64,000 nt of DNA from Enterococcus mediterraneensis (GTDB lineage: Bacteria; Bacillota; Bacilli; Lactobacillales; Enterococcaceae). The position numbers and the translations under genes are program-made. The notes beneath the pieces were generated by a model, which saw nothing but the letters and a program-made list of their open reading frames with translations, was not told where the DNA came from and searched no databases. The first letter of the stretch is position 1, and every line of letters begins with the position of its first letter. Of the stretch, positions 9,959-17,408 are shown in pieces. The stretch covers positions 1,878,369-1,942,368 of the forward strand of contig NZ_UWOP01000001.1 in assembly GCF_900604485.1 (NCBI RefSeq), given 5' to 3'.

Positions 9959-10588
9959 ATGAAGCGTAATACAAAAGAGGATATTTTAATAGAGTCACTC
10001 CGGCTCTTTGCTCACTCTGGATATGACGGTGTGACAATGAGGGATATCTCAGGAAAAGTCGGAATCAGACAAAGTTCGCTGTATAAACATTTTGTTGGAA
10101 AGCAAGAAATTTTCGATAGTATCGTTGGACGCATGGATGCCAACTATAAAGAACAGTTGGATAAAATGACATTGGTATCCGGTAACAGCAACAAGCGAGC
10201 TGAGCAATATACCGAAAAAACGCTCAATAATATGGCGGATATAGGCGAGGCTCTATTTCTATATTGGACACAGGATGAATATGCAGCACTGTTTCGTAAA
10301 ATGCTGATTATAGAACAGTATCGCAATTCAAAACTTGCGGTTCTCTATAATAAGTATTTTCTGTCGGGAGTCATTGATTTCCAAGAAGCGATTGTCAGCC
10401 GTTTAATTGAGGATGGCTTTTTCAAGCAAGGAAACCCTCATTTATTGGCGATGGAGTTTTATGGTCCGATTTTCTTGATGATAGCTGCATACGATACTGA
10501 GAAAAACGGTACTACTTTCAATGAATTAATTCGGGAACACGTAAAAAATTTTGGAAAATTACACGCTGTTAATGTAATGGAGGAATAG
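9959..10588 (+). CDS. TetR/AcrR-family transcriptional regulator
   Basis: 209 residues. The N-terminal helix-turn-helix is clear: ILIESLRLFAHSGYDGVTMRDI followed by VGIRQSSLYKHFVGKQEIFD (about residues 9-50, shown here in two parts). The rest is a helical ligand domain of unknown specificity. It is preceded by a consensus promoter with a repeat that could be its own operator, and by GAGAGG as RBS. It is followed after two bases by a membrane-protein gene, so it probably represses a cargo operon of at least three genes. Ligand not predictable. Confidence 0.9.
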   Translation: MKRNTKEDILIESLRLFAHSGYDGVTMRDISGKVGIRQSSLYKHFVGKQEIFDSIVGRMDANYKEQLDKMTLVSGNSNKRAEQYTEKTLNNMADIGEALFLYWTQDEYAALFRKMLIIEQYRNSKLAVLYNKYFLSGVIDFQEAIVSRLIEDGFFKQGNPHLLAMEFYGPIFLMIAAYDTEKNGTTFNELIREHVKNFGKLHAVNVMEE

Positions 10589-10590
10589 AT

Positions 10591-11283
10591 ATGGAAAAGG
10601 ATAATCGTTTAATATATAAAGTTTGTGGTATTTCGTCGATAGCCGTTGCGATATTCGCAGTGTTATTTATTGTCCTCTTGGCATTTACCTTTGATTTTGC
10701 AGAATGGAAAGGAATTGTCAACTATCAAAATGCCTTTCATCCTATTCAGATGCTTACAGTAGTGCCATCTATGTTACTTGCCATTTCCTATGTGGTTTTT
10801 GTTAGCGGCTTACATATTTACGCTTCTGGCAATAAAAAAATATGGAATCAGTTGGCACTGAGTTTTGGATTGCTCTATGCAGGAATATCCATCGCAAATT
10901 ATCTGATACAACTCGTCACGGTAATACCAAGTGTTCAAAATGGGATGACCGAAGGGCTTACTTTGCTTGTTAGTGGGTATTCCAACTCAATATTTTATGC
11001 ACTAATGGCATCATACTTCTTGATGTGTATTTCTCTTTTCTTTGCGGCTTTTGTGTTTTCAAAGGAAGATAAAAACTATAAATGGATACGTAGGCTATTT
11101 GTATGCTCTGCTTTAGCAATTCCTTTGTTTCTTGTGGGAGTTGCTTTTGATATAGCGATTATTATGATGCTTGGAGCAATGGCTTGGTTAATTGGAGCAA
11201 CGGTTGGGATGTTCGCTTTAGGTGCTTGCTTTCATAGGGAAACACACAGCTTAGGCATTAATAAAGGTGAAATGCATGGGTAA
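10591..11283 (+). CDS. Multi-pass membrane protein (DUF4386-like)
   Basis: 230 residues with six or seven hydrophobic helices, among them residues about 9-32, 50-73, 85-108, 125-152, 165-185 and 188-210. No enzymatic motif. The layout resembles DUF4386-type proteins, an assignment I make from hydropathy and partial sequence, not from a search. It sits two bases after the TetR gene and its end overlaps the next gene, so it is the likely main target of that regulator. Membrane proteins controlled by an adjacent TetR often deal with toxic compounds, but nothing here proves that. Confidence 0.7.
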   Translation: MEKDNRLIYKVCGISSIAVAIFAVLFIVLLAFTFDFAEWKGIVNYQNAFHPIQMLTVVPSMLLAISYVVFVSGLHIYASGNKKIWNQLALSFGLLYAGISIANYLIQLVTVIPSVQNGMTEGLTLLVSGYSNSIFYALMASYFLMCISLFFAAFVFSKEDKNYKWIRRLFVCSALAIPLFLVGVAFDIAIIMMLGAMAWLIGATVGMFALGACFHRETHSLGINKGEMHG

Positions 11284-11464
11284 GACGGAATGGATATGCT
11301 GTCCTGTTTGTGGCAATAAAACTCGTGATAGAGTTAGAGAAGATACCATTTTAAAAATTTTTCCTCTTTACTGCCCGAAATGCAAACAGGAAAGTTTGAT
11401 TGAAGCAAAAAGCTTACAAATAACCGTTATCAAAGAGCCGAATGATAAGGGTCTTGATTTATGA
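11276..11464 (+). CDS. Cysteine-rich KTR-domain protein
   Basis: 62 residues with two CXXC knuckles, CCPVCGNKTRDRVRED (about 7-22) and YCPKCKQES (about 34-42), typical of zinc-ribbon cysteine-rich KTR proteins found on mobile elements of Firmicutes. The family name comes from the NKTR segment. The ATG at 11276 overlaps the end of the previous gene and follows AAAGGTGA. Probably binds one zinc ion and perhaps nucleic acid; no function is established. Confidence 0.8.
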   Translation: MGKTEWICCPVCGNKTRDRVREDTILKIFPLYCPKCKQESLIEAKSLQITVIKEPNDKGLDL

Positions 11465-11496
11465 AAATAAATCAGAAGTTGTGGAGGAAGTGAAGA

Positions 11497-12486
11497 ATGA
11501 CTAAAGAAGCATTACATAATTTGATTAAAAAAGAACAACCAAATATTTGTCAGATTGTTGCATATAAAGACAACAAAAAAATATACAGTGATGAATGGAA
11601 TCATTATAAAGCGGACGATTGCACGCATATTATGTCCGCTACAAAAAGCGTGGTTGCATTGCTCATTGGCATCGCGTTGGATCATGGGTTAATTAAAAGT
11701 GTAGATGATAAGGTGCTTGACTATTTTCCCGATTATACGGTGAAACGCGGCGAAAAGACCATCTATGCAATAACGATTAAACATTTGCTTACCATGCGAG
11801 CACCCTACAAATGCAAAGGTGACCCGTGGACAAAAATATGCACCAGCGCAGATTGGACGAAAACATCGCTGGACTTTTTAGGCGGAAGAAAAGGCTTAAC
11901 AAATGAGTTTCAATATCAAACCGTGTGCCTACATATCTTAACAGGGTTGTTGCATCAAGTCTGTAACATGAAAACCGTTGATTATGCAAATAAGTATTTG
12001 TTTGCACCGATAGGCGTCAAAAACCATATCAATTTTTATGCCGAGACGGCAGATGAACACAAGCATTTTACAATGTGTAAAGAGCCGAAAGAAGATGTAT
12101 GGTTTTGTGATCCAATGCAAATAGCAACTCCGGGATACGGACTGTGTTTGTCTGCTGAAGATATGGCGAAAATAGGGTTGCTGTGTTTGAACAAAGGGAG
12201 TTTTGATGGTAAGCAAATTGTATCGTCTAAATGGATTGATGAAATGACTGCTCCTGCCTTAGTAGAAAGCGACCAATTTAGAAACATGATGTACGGCTAC
12301 CTCTGGTGGATTATCGATAAAGATAAAAAAGTATATGCCGCCATTGGGAACAGCGGGAATGTAATCTATATTGATCCCCAAAACGACATTGTGATTGCGG
12401 TCACTTCTTATTTTAAACCAACAGTTTTTGACAGAGTTGATTTTATAGAGGAAGTAATTAAACCATCTATTTTAGAGAAATTATAG
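11497..12486 (+). CDS. Serine hydrolase of the class C beta-lactamase fold
   Basis: 329 residues of the beta-lactamase/transpeptidase-like family. The nucleophile motif SxxK is SATKS (about residues 47-51, in HIMSATKSVVALLIG). The second motif appears as YQT (about 130) where YxN is usual, and the third as GNSGN near residue 284. There is no signal peptide or membrane segment, so unlike true AmpC or penicillin-binding proteins it should be cytoplasmic. Esterase or amidase activity is more likely than beta-lactam hydrolysis (inference). RBS GGAGG. It is the fourth gene of the TetR-led cluster, 32 bases after the KTR gene. Confidence 0.8.
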   Translation: MTKEALHNLIKKEQPNICQIVAYKDNKKIYSDEWNHYKADDCTHIMSATKSVVALLIGIALDHGLIKSVDDKVLDYFPDYTVKRGEKTIYAITIKHLLTMRAPYKCKGDPWTKICTSADWTKTSLDFLGGRKGLTNEFQYQTVCLHILTGLLHQVCNMKTVDYANKYLFAPIGVKNHINFYAETADEHKHFTMCKEPKEDVWFCDPMQIATPGYGLCLSAEDMAKIGLLCLNKGSFDGKQIVSSKWIDEMTAPALVESDQFRNMMYGYLWWIIDKDKKVYAAIGNSGNVIYIDPQNDIVIAVTSYFKPTVFDRVDFIEEVIKPSILEKL

Positions 12487-12545
12487 ATAAATTCTGTTTT
12501 GTTAAAATCCAAAGTGTAACAAGAAAATTTAATGAGGAATTGCTA

Positions 12546-13264
12546 ATGTATGATGTGATAGTAATTGGTGCAGGCCCGGCAGGATGTATTGCCGCAAAAA
12601 CACTCTCCCAAAATGGATACAGAGTGTTGTTGATTGAAAAATTTGAATTACCACGTTACAAATCTTGTTCTGGAGTTTTAATAAAAAAGACTATGGATTT
12701 GGTTTGGCAATACTTCAATGAGGACGTTCCTGCCCTATCAATGTGTGAACCAATTCAAAACAAAGGAATGATTTTCACAGATGATAAAGGCAAAGAATAT
12801 CGCTTTGAACAAGAAGGGTTTAATGTTTGGAGAAGCTCTTTTGATAACTGGCTTGTTGATAAAGCAAAAGAAAGTGGTGCAGAAATAAGGGATTGTACTA
12901 CTGCGATATCTTGTGTAAAAGATGATCAAACGGTAACTGTCACTATGCTTAGCGACCAAAAAACATATACAAAAAAGCACACTACATTATTGATTGCGAG
13001 GGAGTTGTTGGAACATTTAAACGAAAACTCGGTTATGATGATGCCCGATAGATCACGACTTTTCAAACCTTTAATCAGGGAACTATTGACTTAGACCCTC
13101 ATTATTTCTACGCATATCTACAACCTGAACTTTCAGAGTATGATGCTTGGTTTAATGTGAAAGATAATCTTTTGGTCTTGGGAGTTTCGGTTAAAGACAC
13201 AAGCAAGATTAGCTTTTACTATGATGCGTTCACCACTTACAAAAAAACACATAGCTTTCTTTGA
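12546..13264 (+). pseudogene. FAD-dependent oxidoreductase (geranylgeranyl reductase-like), broken
   Basis: The intact part starts MYDVIVIGAGPAGCIAAKTL, a Rossmann FAD-binding motif, followed by LLIEKFELPRYKSCSG, typical of the geranylgeranyl reductase/halogenase group. The first frame runs to 13094. A shift near 13000 leads into another frame that reads CEGVVGTFKRKLGYDDAR, then an in-frame TAG at 13049, then ITTFQTFNQGTIDL and DPHYFYAYLQPELSEYDAWF, ending at 13264. The remaining C-terminal third of the family (about 130 residues) is absent. So there is one frameshift, one nonsense codon and a deletion. The gene is a decaying part of the cargo. Confidence 0.8.
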
Positions 13265-13311
13265 TTTTTATCAAGAAGAAAATTAGAATGCTATTTCAGG
13301 AGGAATATAGA

Positions 13312-13356
13312 ATGAACAACTTAAGTTCTAAAAGGGATTCCACAATCCATTCTTGA
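13312..13356 (+). pseudogene. Remnant of a short gene start
   Basis: AGGAGGAATATAGA precedes an ATG that encodes only 14 residues (MNNLSSKRDSTIHS) before a TGA; the frame continues for about 28 more codons to a second stop. A good ribosome-binding site on such a short frame suggests the start of a deleted gene. Parent family not recognised. The remaining sequence to 13506 has a likely promoter (TATACT near 13484) and nothing else I can support. Confidence 0.35.
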
Positions 13357-13536
13357 GATTGGATGGCAATGGGGTTAGTTGTTTCTTTTCGCATGGCCTG
13401 CTCCTTTCAAAAAAGCGCAAGATTTAAGGGAGTAGTGTAGCACTTACAGCCAGATAATTAACCATAATATGTTCATAGTATATACTAAAATCAGACAAAA
13501 CGCTACATGTGTAGCACATTTAGGAGCGATAAAAAA

Positions 13537-14016
13537 ATGGATGCGATTGTATTTATGCTGTGCGTATCACTTCACAATATTGAAGAAGCCCTTTGGCTTA
13601 TGGAATGGCAACAAAAAGAAATGCCCAATAGCCGGAGAAACATAAAAAAGAATTATTTTATATTTGCGGTTATTGGCATTACTGTTTTGTTACATTTAGT
13701 TTCTGGATTATATCTCTTGTTTCCCAATAATACGATATTCAATTATGGATTTGTTGGTTGTGTTGGAGTGATGTTGATAAATGCCATAGTACCACATTTG
13801 GCACTTTTTATTAAAACAAGAAAATACTGCCCCGGTATATTAACAGGTAGCTTTCTTTTAATCCCGCTCAATAGCATTATTTTATACAAAAAAATATCTG
13901 TACATTTGACAATAGGGGAGGTGGTTTTTTCAACTCTTATTATGGGATTGCTACTTATTTTGGCAATTCTACTACTGAAAAAAATAGCCAAACGTGCGCT
14001 TAGCTTTTTGGAATAA
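13537..14016 (+). CDS. HXXEE-domain membrane protein
   Basis: 159 residues. The N-terminus has the family signature H-x-x-E-E in LCVSLHNIEEALWLMEW (about residues 9-25) followed by four hydrophobic helices (about 42-63, 71-93, 103-120 and 130-150). The role of HXXEE proteins is unknown; the His and two Glu beside the first helix suggest a metal site (inference). I chose the ATG at 13537 because TAGGAGCG precedes it, not the earlier ATG at 13507. Last gene of the cargo, separate from the TetR-led cluster. Confidence 0.75.
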   Translation: MDAIVFMLCVSLHNIEEALWLMEWQQKEMPNSRRNIKKNYFIFAVIGITVLLHLVSGLYLLFPNNTIFNYGFVGCVGVMLINAIVPHLALFIKTRKYCPGILTGSFLLIPLNSIILYKKISVHLTIGEVVFSTLIMGLLLILAILLLKKIAKRALSFLE

Positions 14017-14121
14017 TAAATGCTGCAATTTTAGCTAATAGTATACCGCCCCAACGGAAATAAAAAAAACCGTTGTTGCGGCGGCTGAATAGCTGTGTCC
14101 AAAACATATAGATAGTAGCTT

Positions 14122-14378
14122 AACGGCGGTTTTGATTTTCTCAAAACCGCCGTTCTCTATTTTCGGAGGGCTTGGTAAACTGCGCCCATTTTTAGCAACA
14201 CGGCGGTACTTTAGGAGGTATCGCCGTGTTTTCACGCCTATTGTATTCCCTGTTTTGCGTTGTGCCGCTATGGCAACATAGTGGCCGGGTTTAGCCAGAG
14301 GACAACAAAGTCTATCGCCACTTCGGGCCAACTTGGCCCGAGGTTAGGGCCGGGCCGCTAAAGCACAGCGGCCCCGGT
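14122..14378 (+). other. Cluster of four strong hairpins upstream of the sigma-like gene
   Basis: The gap 14017-14438 holds four inverted repeats: AACGGCGGTTTTGA with TCAAAACCGCCGTT (14122-14154, 14 perfect pairs); AACACGGCG with CGCCGTGTT (14197-14230); CGGGCCAA-C-TTGGCCCG (14324-14340, a perfect 17-base palindrome); GGCCGCT with AGCGGCC (about 14350-14376). GC content is far above that of the flanks. No long T-run follows any of them, so they are not ordinary terminators. Confidence 0.6.
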
Positions 14379-14438
14379 TGTCGTTCCCCTCCCTCCATTC
14401 TGGATTTTCTCAAAAAATTCAGATTGGAGGAAAACAAT

Positions 14439-14864
14439 ATGGCTTACAACAAAGCCAAAGAAGAACGGAAATGGCGGCTCTGGAAAGAAGCTGAGGAACA
14501 AATAATGCGTGAGTGTGGTGTTGATGAAAGCACCATTGAAGAAATTCGCATTTATGACAGAGCAGATTTTAATTCCAACAGGCGGTTTTACAGACGCTTG
14601 AACGATATAGGCGAATACATCGAGGAAACCGCAGAAAAGGAACACAGTACAGAGGTCAACACAGTAGCAGATTTGCTGAATGAGATTGAAAACGAAAGTC
14701 TGTATCATGCGTTGCTTACAGTAGACAAGCGTACTCTGCTGATTGTTCTGCTGAAAATGCAGGGATATTCCGCAAAGGAGATTGCACCGATTGTTCATAT
14801 AACAACGGGAGCTATCTATGCAAGATTAGACCATTTGCGGAAGAAGCTGCAAAAGGTTTTATAG
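14439..14864 (+). CDS. Sigma-70-like / helix-turn-helix regulator of the element
   Basis: 141 residues, basic and charged. The C-terminal part (about 92-138) resembles a sigma-70 region 4: LLIVLLKMQGYSAKEIAPIV followed by TTGAIYARLDHLRKKL, a helix-turn-helix of the type that recognises a -35 box. No region 2 can be seen, so it is not a complete sigma factor. Such genes are common upstream of mobilization modules in clostridial elements and may activate them. The ATG at 14439 follows TTGGAGG and is preferred over one at 14424. Confidence 0.75.
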   Translation: MAYNKAKEERKWRLWKEAEEQIMRECGVDESTIEEIRIYDRADFNSNRRFYRRLNDIGEYIEETAEKEHSTEVNTVADLLNEIENESLYHALLTVDKRTLLIVLLKMQGYSAKEIAPIVHITTGAIYARLDHLRKKLQKVL

Positions 14865-14901
14865 TATCTAATAAAGTTCGCTTTCCTATGGGCTATTGGG
14901 T

Positions 14902-14928
14902 GAGAGGCTAAAAAACCTCTCACTCAAT
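14902..14928 (+). terminator. Hairpin after the sigma-like gene
   Basis: TGAGAGG pairs with CCTCTCA around CTAAAAAA; only a weak T-rich tail follows. Confidence 0.5.
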
Positions 14929-14994
14929 TTTCTTCTGAAAAAGTCTGTATAATTTTCTGGAATTGCGGTCATACTAAAAAGTTTGTGCAAAATC

Positions 14995-15024
14995 TTGACA
15001 ATCCCATATTCTATGTGTTAATAT
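14995..15024 (+). promoter_or_regulatory. Promoter in the 570-base gap before mobC
   Basis: TTGACA (14995-15000), 18 bases, TAATAT (15019-15024). The only downstream feature within 150 bases is the hairpin ending at 15182. Confidence 0.6.
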
Positions 15025-15030
15025 GAAATA

Positions 15031-15182
15031 CTCAATTTTGAGTTTAACTGAATACATACTGTTACCCATATAATTTTCTGTGAGTGAAAAGGTTTTGAAT
15101 CTCAAAGCCGTTACATAGCATTGCGAAATTAGAACGAGAGAAATCTCCCGTCTATCCGCAATGTCGTGTAGCGGCTTTTTTG
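15031..15182 (+). ncRNA. Candidate structured RNA or attenuator
   Basis: A transcript from the promoter at 14995-15024 would run about 150 bases to a terminator-like structure. AGCCGTTACATAGCATTGCG (15106-15125) pairs along most of its length with CGCAATGTCGTGTAGCGGCT (15158-15177), six T follow, and ACGAGAGA with TCTCCCGT can pair inside the loop. No reading frame with a ribosome-binding site is visible in it. It is either a small RNA of the element or a leader that limits readthrough into the mobilization genes. No known family is recognised. Confidence 0.5.
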
Positions 15183-15322
15183 TTTGCCCGAAATAAAGGA
15201 AATCATATCCAAAAGGTCGGTGATAAAACATAAGGATTTTCTTTTCAGCAAGCAAAGACAAAAATGAATATCAGCTACACGAAAATACCCCTGCGGCTCT
15301 GTCCACAGGAATAGCGAGCATC

Positions 15323-15374
15323 GGATTGTGGCAGCCACAATCCAAATCCACACCCTAAAGGGATGTGGACTTTA
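15323..15374 (+). other. Tandem hairpins, candidate origin of transfer
   Basis: GGATTGTGG (15323-15331) pairs perfectly with CCACAATCC (15335-15343); next to it ATCCACACCC pairs with GGGATGTGGA (15345-15370). They lie 60-110 bases before the mobC-like gene, the usual place of oriT. The following stretch GGGAACACCCCTGAATACCC (about 15380-15399) has no strong secondary structure and could hold the nick site. Assignment is by position and structure only. Confidence 0.45.
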
Positions 15375-15434
15375 CTCAGGGAACACCCCTGAATACCCCG
15401 TTAAAGGTGAAATTTAAGACTGGAGGAATGAAGA

Positions 15435-15737
15435 ATGAGCGAAGAAAAAGTAAGAGTTGGCTTGCACTTGACTGAGGAGGAAAGCGAAAATCTCAAACGT
15501 TATGCTACCGATTGCGGCTTGTCTGTATCGGAATTTATGCGGCAACTATGTAGAGGAAACTACCCAAAGCCTGTGCCGCCTAAAGCGTTTTGGGAACTGT
15601 TGAACGCACTATATGAGGTTCATAACGGCTTCAAAGAATGTTCCAAATATGAGCCGTCAGCATTGGAAATCTGCAAAGATATTGAGGAGTTCATTGTAGA
15701 TTTGCAAAAGAAATTTACTGTTGGGGAGGCAGTTTAG
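15435..15737 (+). CDS. MobC-like mobilization accessory protein
   Basis: 100 residues with an N-terminal ribbon-helix-helix pattern: VRVGLHLTEEESENLKRYAT then GLSVSEFMRQLCRG (about residues 6-43). Such proteins bind oriT and help the relaxase open the DNA. RBS TGGAGGAATG. Its stop overlaps the ribosome-binding region of the relaxase gene, indicating coupled translation. The C-terminal half is helical with no known motif. Confidence 0.8.
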   Translation: MSEEKVRVGLHLTEEESENLKRYATDCGLSVSEFMRQLCRGNYPKPVPPKAFWELLNALYEVHNGFKECSKYEPSALEICKDIEEFIVDLQKKFTVGEAV

Positions 15738-15738
15738 A

Positions 15739-17088
15739 GTGGCTACTACAAGCCTATGGCACATCAAAGGGCGATTAAAAGACCTCATTGACTATGTTGA
15801 AAATCCCGATAAGACCACACCCACCGAGGATATGAAAGACTTCTTTCAAGTGTTTTCCTATGCCGCTAATCCTGCCAAAACCAATGAGGGCGAATATGTT
15901 TCCGCTATCAATTGCCTGAAAGAAACAGCCTTGCAGCAGATGATTTTAACAAAGCAGCAGTATGGAAAAACGGGAAAATATATTGCGTGGCACGGTTATC
16001 AGAGCTTTAAGCCTGACGAGCTAACACCTAAACAATGCCACGAAATTGGCTTGAAACTCGCCCAAGAAATGTGGGGAGATAGATATCAGATAATCGTCAC
16101 TACCCACCTTGACAAAGAGCATTTGCATAATCATTTCTGTTTCAATTCCGTATCCTACCTTGATGGCGGCAAATACAACTACTCAAAAACGGAACAGAAA
16201 AGACTGCGTGATGTGTTCGACAGACTATGCAGGGATTATGGATTATCGGTCATAAACCGCCCGAAAAAAACACCGTCAAGACCGCTTTACCTTGATGAAA
16301 AAAGCGGCAAGCCCACCCGATATAATGTCTATCGTGAGGACTTAGCTGAAGCAATCAGCGGCAGCCGCACCATAGAATATATGGCGAAATATCTTATCCG
16401 CAAAGGCTATGAGGTAAATTTTTCGGGCAAGCATTGGAAAATGAAGCTGCCGCAGTATCAGTATTTCACAAGATTAGATACGCTTGACGAGCGACTGACC
16501 CCCGATTTTATTCGTAGTTATTTAGGTTCACAAACACGATACGGAAACCGCCTCGCCAAAGTAACCTACTCCCCGTATATGCCCGAAGAATACAAAAATG
16601 CGTGGAAACCAAAGAAGAAAACCACAGGCATTTTGGCTTTGTATTATTACTGGTGCTATCAGTTGGGGATATTTCCGAAAGGCACAGACTACAAGCCTAC
16701 CAGTCCGTTTATGAAAGAGGAATTGCGAAAGATAGACGAAATTTCGGCACAGGTGCGGTATATGACAACGAACAACATCTCCACTCTCTCTGATTTGCAC
16801 GCTGACAGGGATAAAAATCAATCGGAAATGGATAATCTCATTGACTATCGAAAGCGTTTGCAGAACAAAATCCGCAGGGCATCACCTGCTGAAAAAGAAA
16901 TACTGCGAGCCAAGAAAACAGGCATTACTGAGCAAATCACAGACCTTCGCAAGAAATTAAAATATGCCAAAGGTATTGAGGAACGCTCTATCCGCATTGA
17001 CGAGCGTATGAATGCTTTATATGAAAATGAGCAACAGGCAAAGGAAAATCACCGCCCGAAAAAGAAAAAGGAGGAGCGTGAGAGATGA
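15739..17088 (+). CDS. Relaxase / mobilization nuclease
   Basis: 449 residues from a GTG start. It nicks the element's DNA at oriT and stays attached to the 5' end during transfer. The relaxase domain fills about residues 1-200: MATTSLWHIKGRLKDLIDYV-ENPDKT with a candidate catalytic Tyr19, and the metal-binding histidine cluster HLDKEHLHNHF (His123, 128, 130 and 132). The C-terminal 100 residues are highly charged and helical, ending in a lysine-rich tail. I chose GTG at 15739, two bases after the mobC stop and behind GGGGAGG, rather than a TTG at 15721. The end overlaps tnpW as ATGA. Confidence 0.92.
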   Translation: MATTSLWHIKGRLKDLIDYVENPDKTTPTEDMKDFFQVFSYAANPAKTNEGEYVSAINCLKETALQQMILTKQQYGKTGKYIAWHGYQSFKPDELTPKQCHEIGLKLAQEMWGDRYQIIVTTHLDKEHLHNHFCFNSVSYLDGGKYNYSKTEQKRLRDVFDRLCRDYGLSVINRPKKTPSRPLYLDEKSGKPTRYNVYREDLAEAISGSRTIEYMAKYLIRKGYEVNFSGKHWKMKLPQYQYFTRLDTLDERLTPDFIRSYLGSQTRYGNRLAKVTYSPYMPEEYKNAWKPKKKTTGILALYYYWCYQLGIFPKGTDYKPTSPFMKEELRKIDEISAQVRYMTTNNISTLSDLHADRDKNQSEMDNLIDYRKRLQNKIRRASPAEKEILRAKKTGITEQITDLRKKLKYAKGIEERSIRIDERMNALYENEQQAKENHRPKKKKEERER

Positions 17089-17312
17089 TTAAAAAGCTGT
17101 TTGACCGAATGATAACTCAACAAATCAAGCCAAAGGATGAGGACATTGCCACAGGTAACCTTATCGAGAATGACGGCAAAACCTATTTTGTTTCAGGTAA
17201 AAATGTTGTCTGCCTGACCGAGCATTTTCCCGACACAAAGGCAACGGTAACCGATTTGATTGAAAGCACGATACAATATGAGGGCAAAAGCTCCGAGAAA
17301 GCTGTAAATTAA
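17085..17312 (+). CDS. tnpW: TnpW family transposon protein
   Basis: 75 residues, matching the TnpW pattern GKTYFVSGKNVVCLTEHFPD followed by TVTDLIESTI. TnpW proteins sit between the relaxase and the large resolvase in Tn4451-type elements; no activity is known. The ATG overlaps the relaxase stop, so it is co-translated. Confidence 0.85.
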   Translation: MIKKLFDRMITQQIKPKDEDIATGNLIENDGKTYFVSGKNVVCLTEHFPDTKATVTDLIESTIQYEGKSSEKAVN

Positions 17313-17408
17313 CAAACCCGATATGGAAATACGGTATGATTTATGCATATAATATGCTCGTAAACAGTGTGTTATAGCGTGAGTTGTTTCCGAGAAAAGG
17401 AGGATAAT

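Noticed and set aside
11497-12486. Beta-lactam resistance gene
   Set aside because: Shares the SxxK fold, but has no signal peptide or membrane anchor and the YxN motif is altered; resistance is not supported.
14035-14331. Open frame of 98 residues on the minus strand in the hairpin cluster
   Set aside because: No ribosome-binding site, composition follows the palindromes, and it is antisense to a structured leader.
14358-14798. Open frame of 146 residues antisense to the sigma-like gene
   Set aside because: Shadow frame of the plus-strand helix-turn-helix gene; no RBS and an unlikely Cys/Phe-rich composition.
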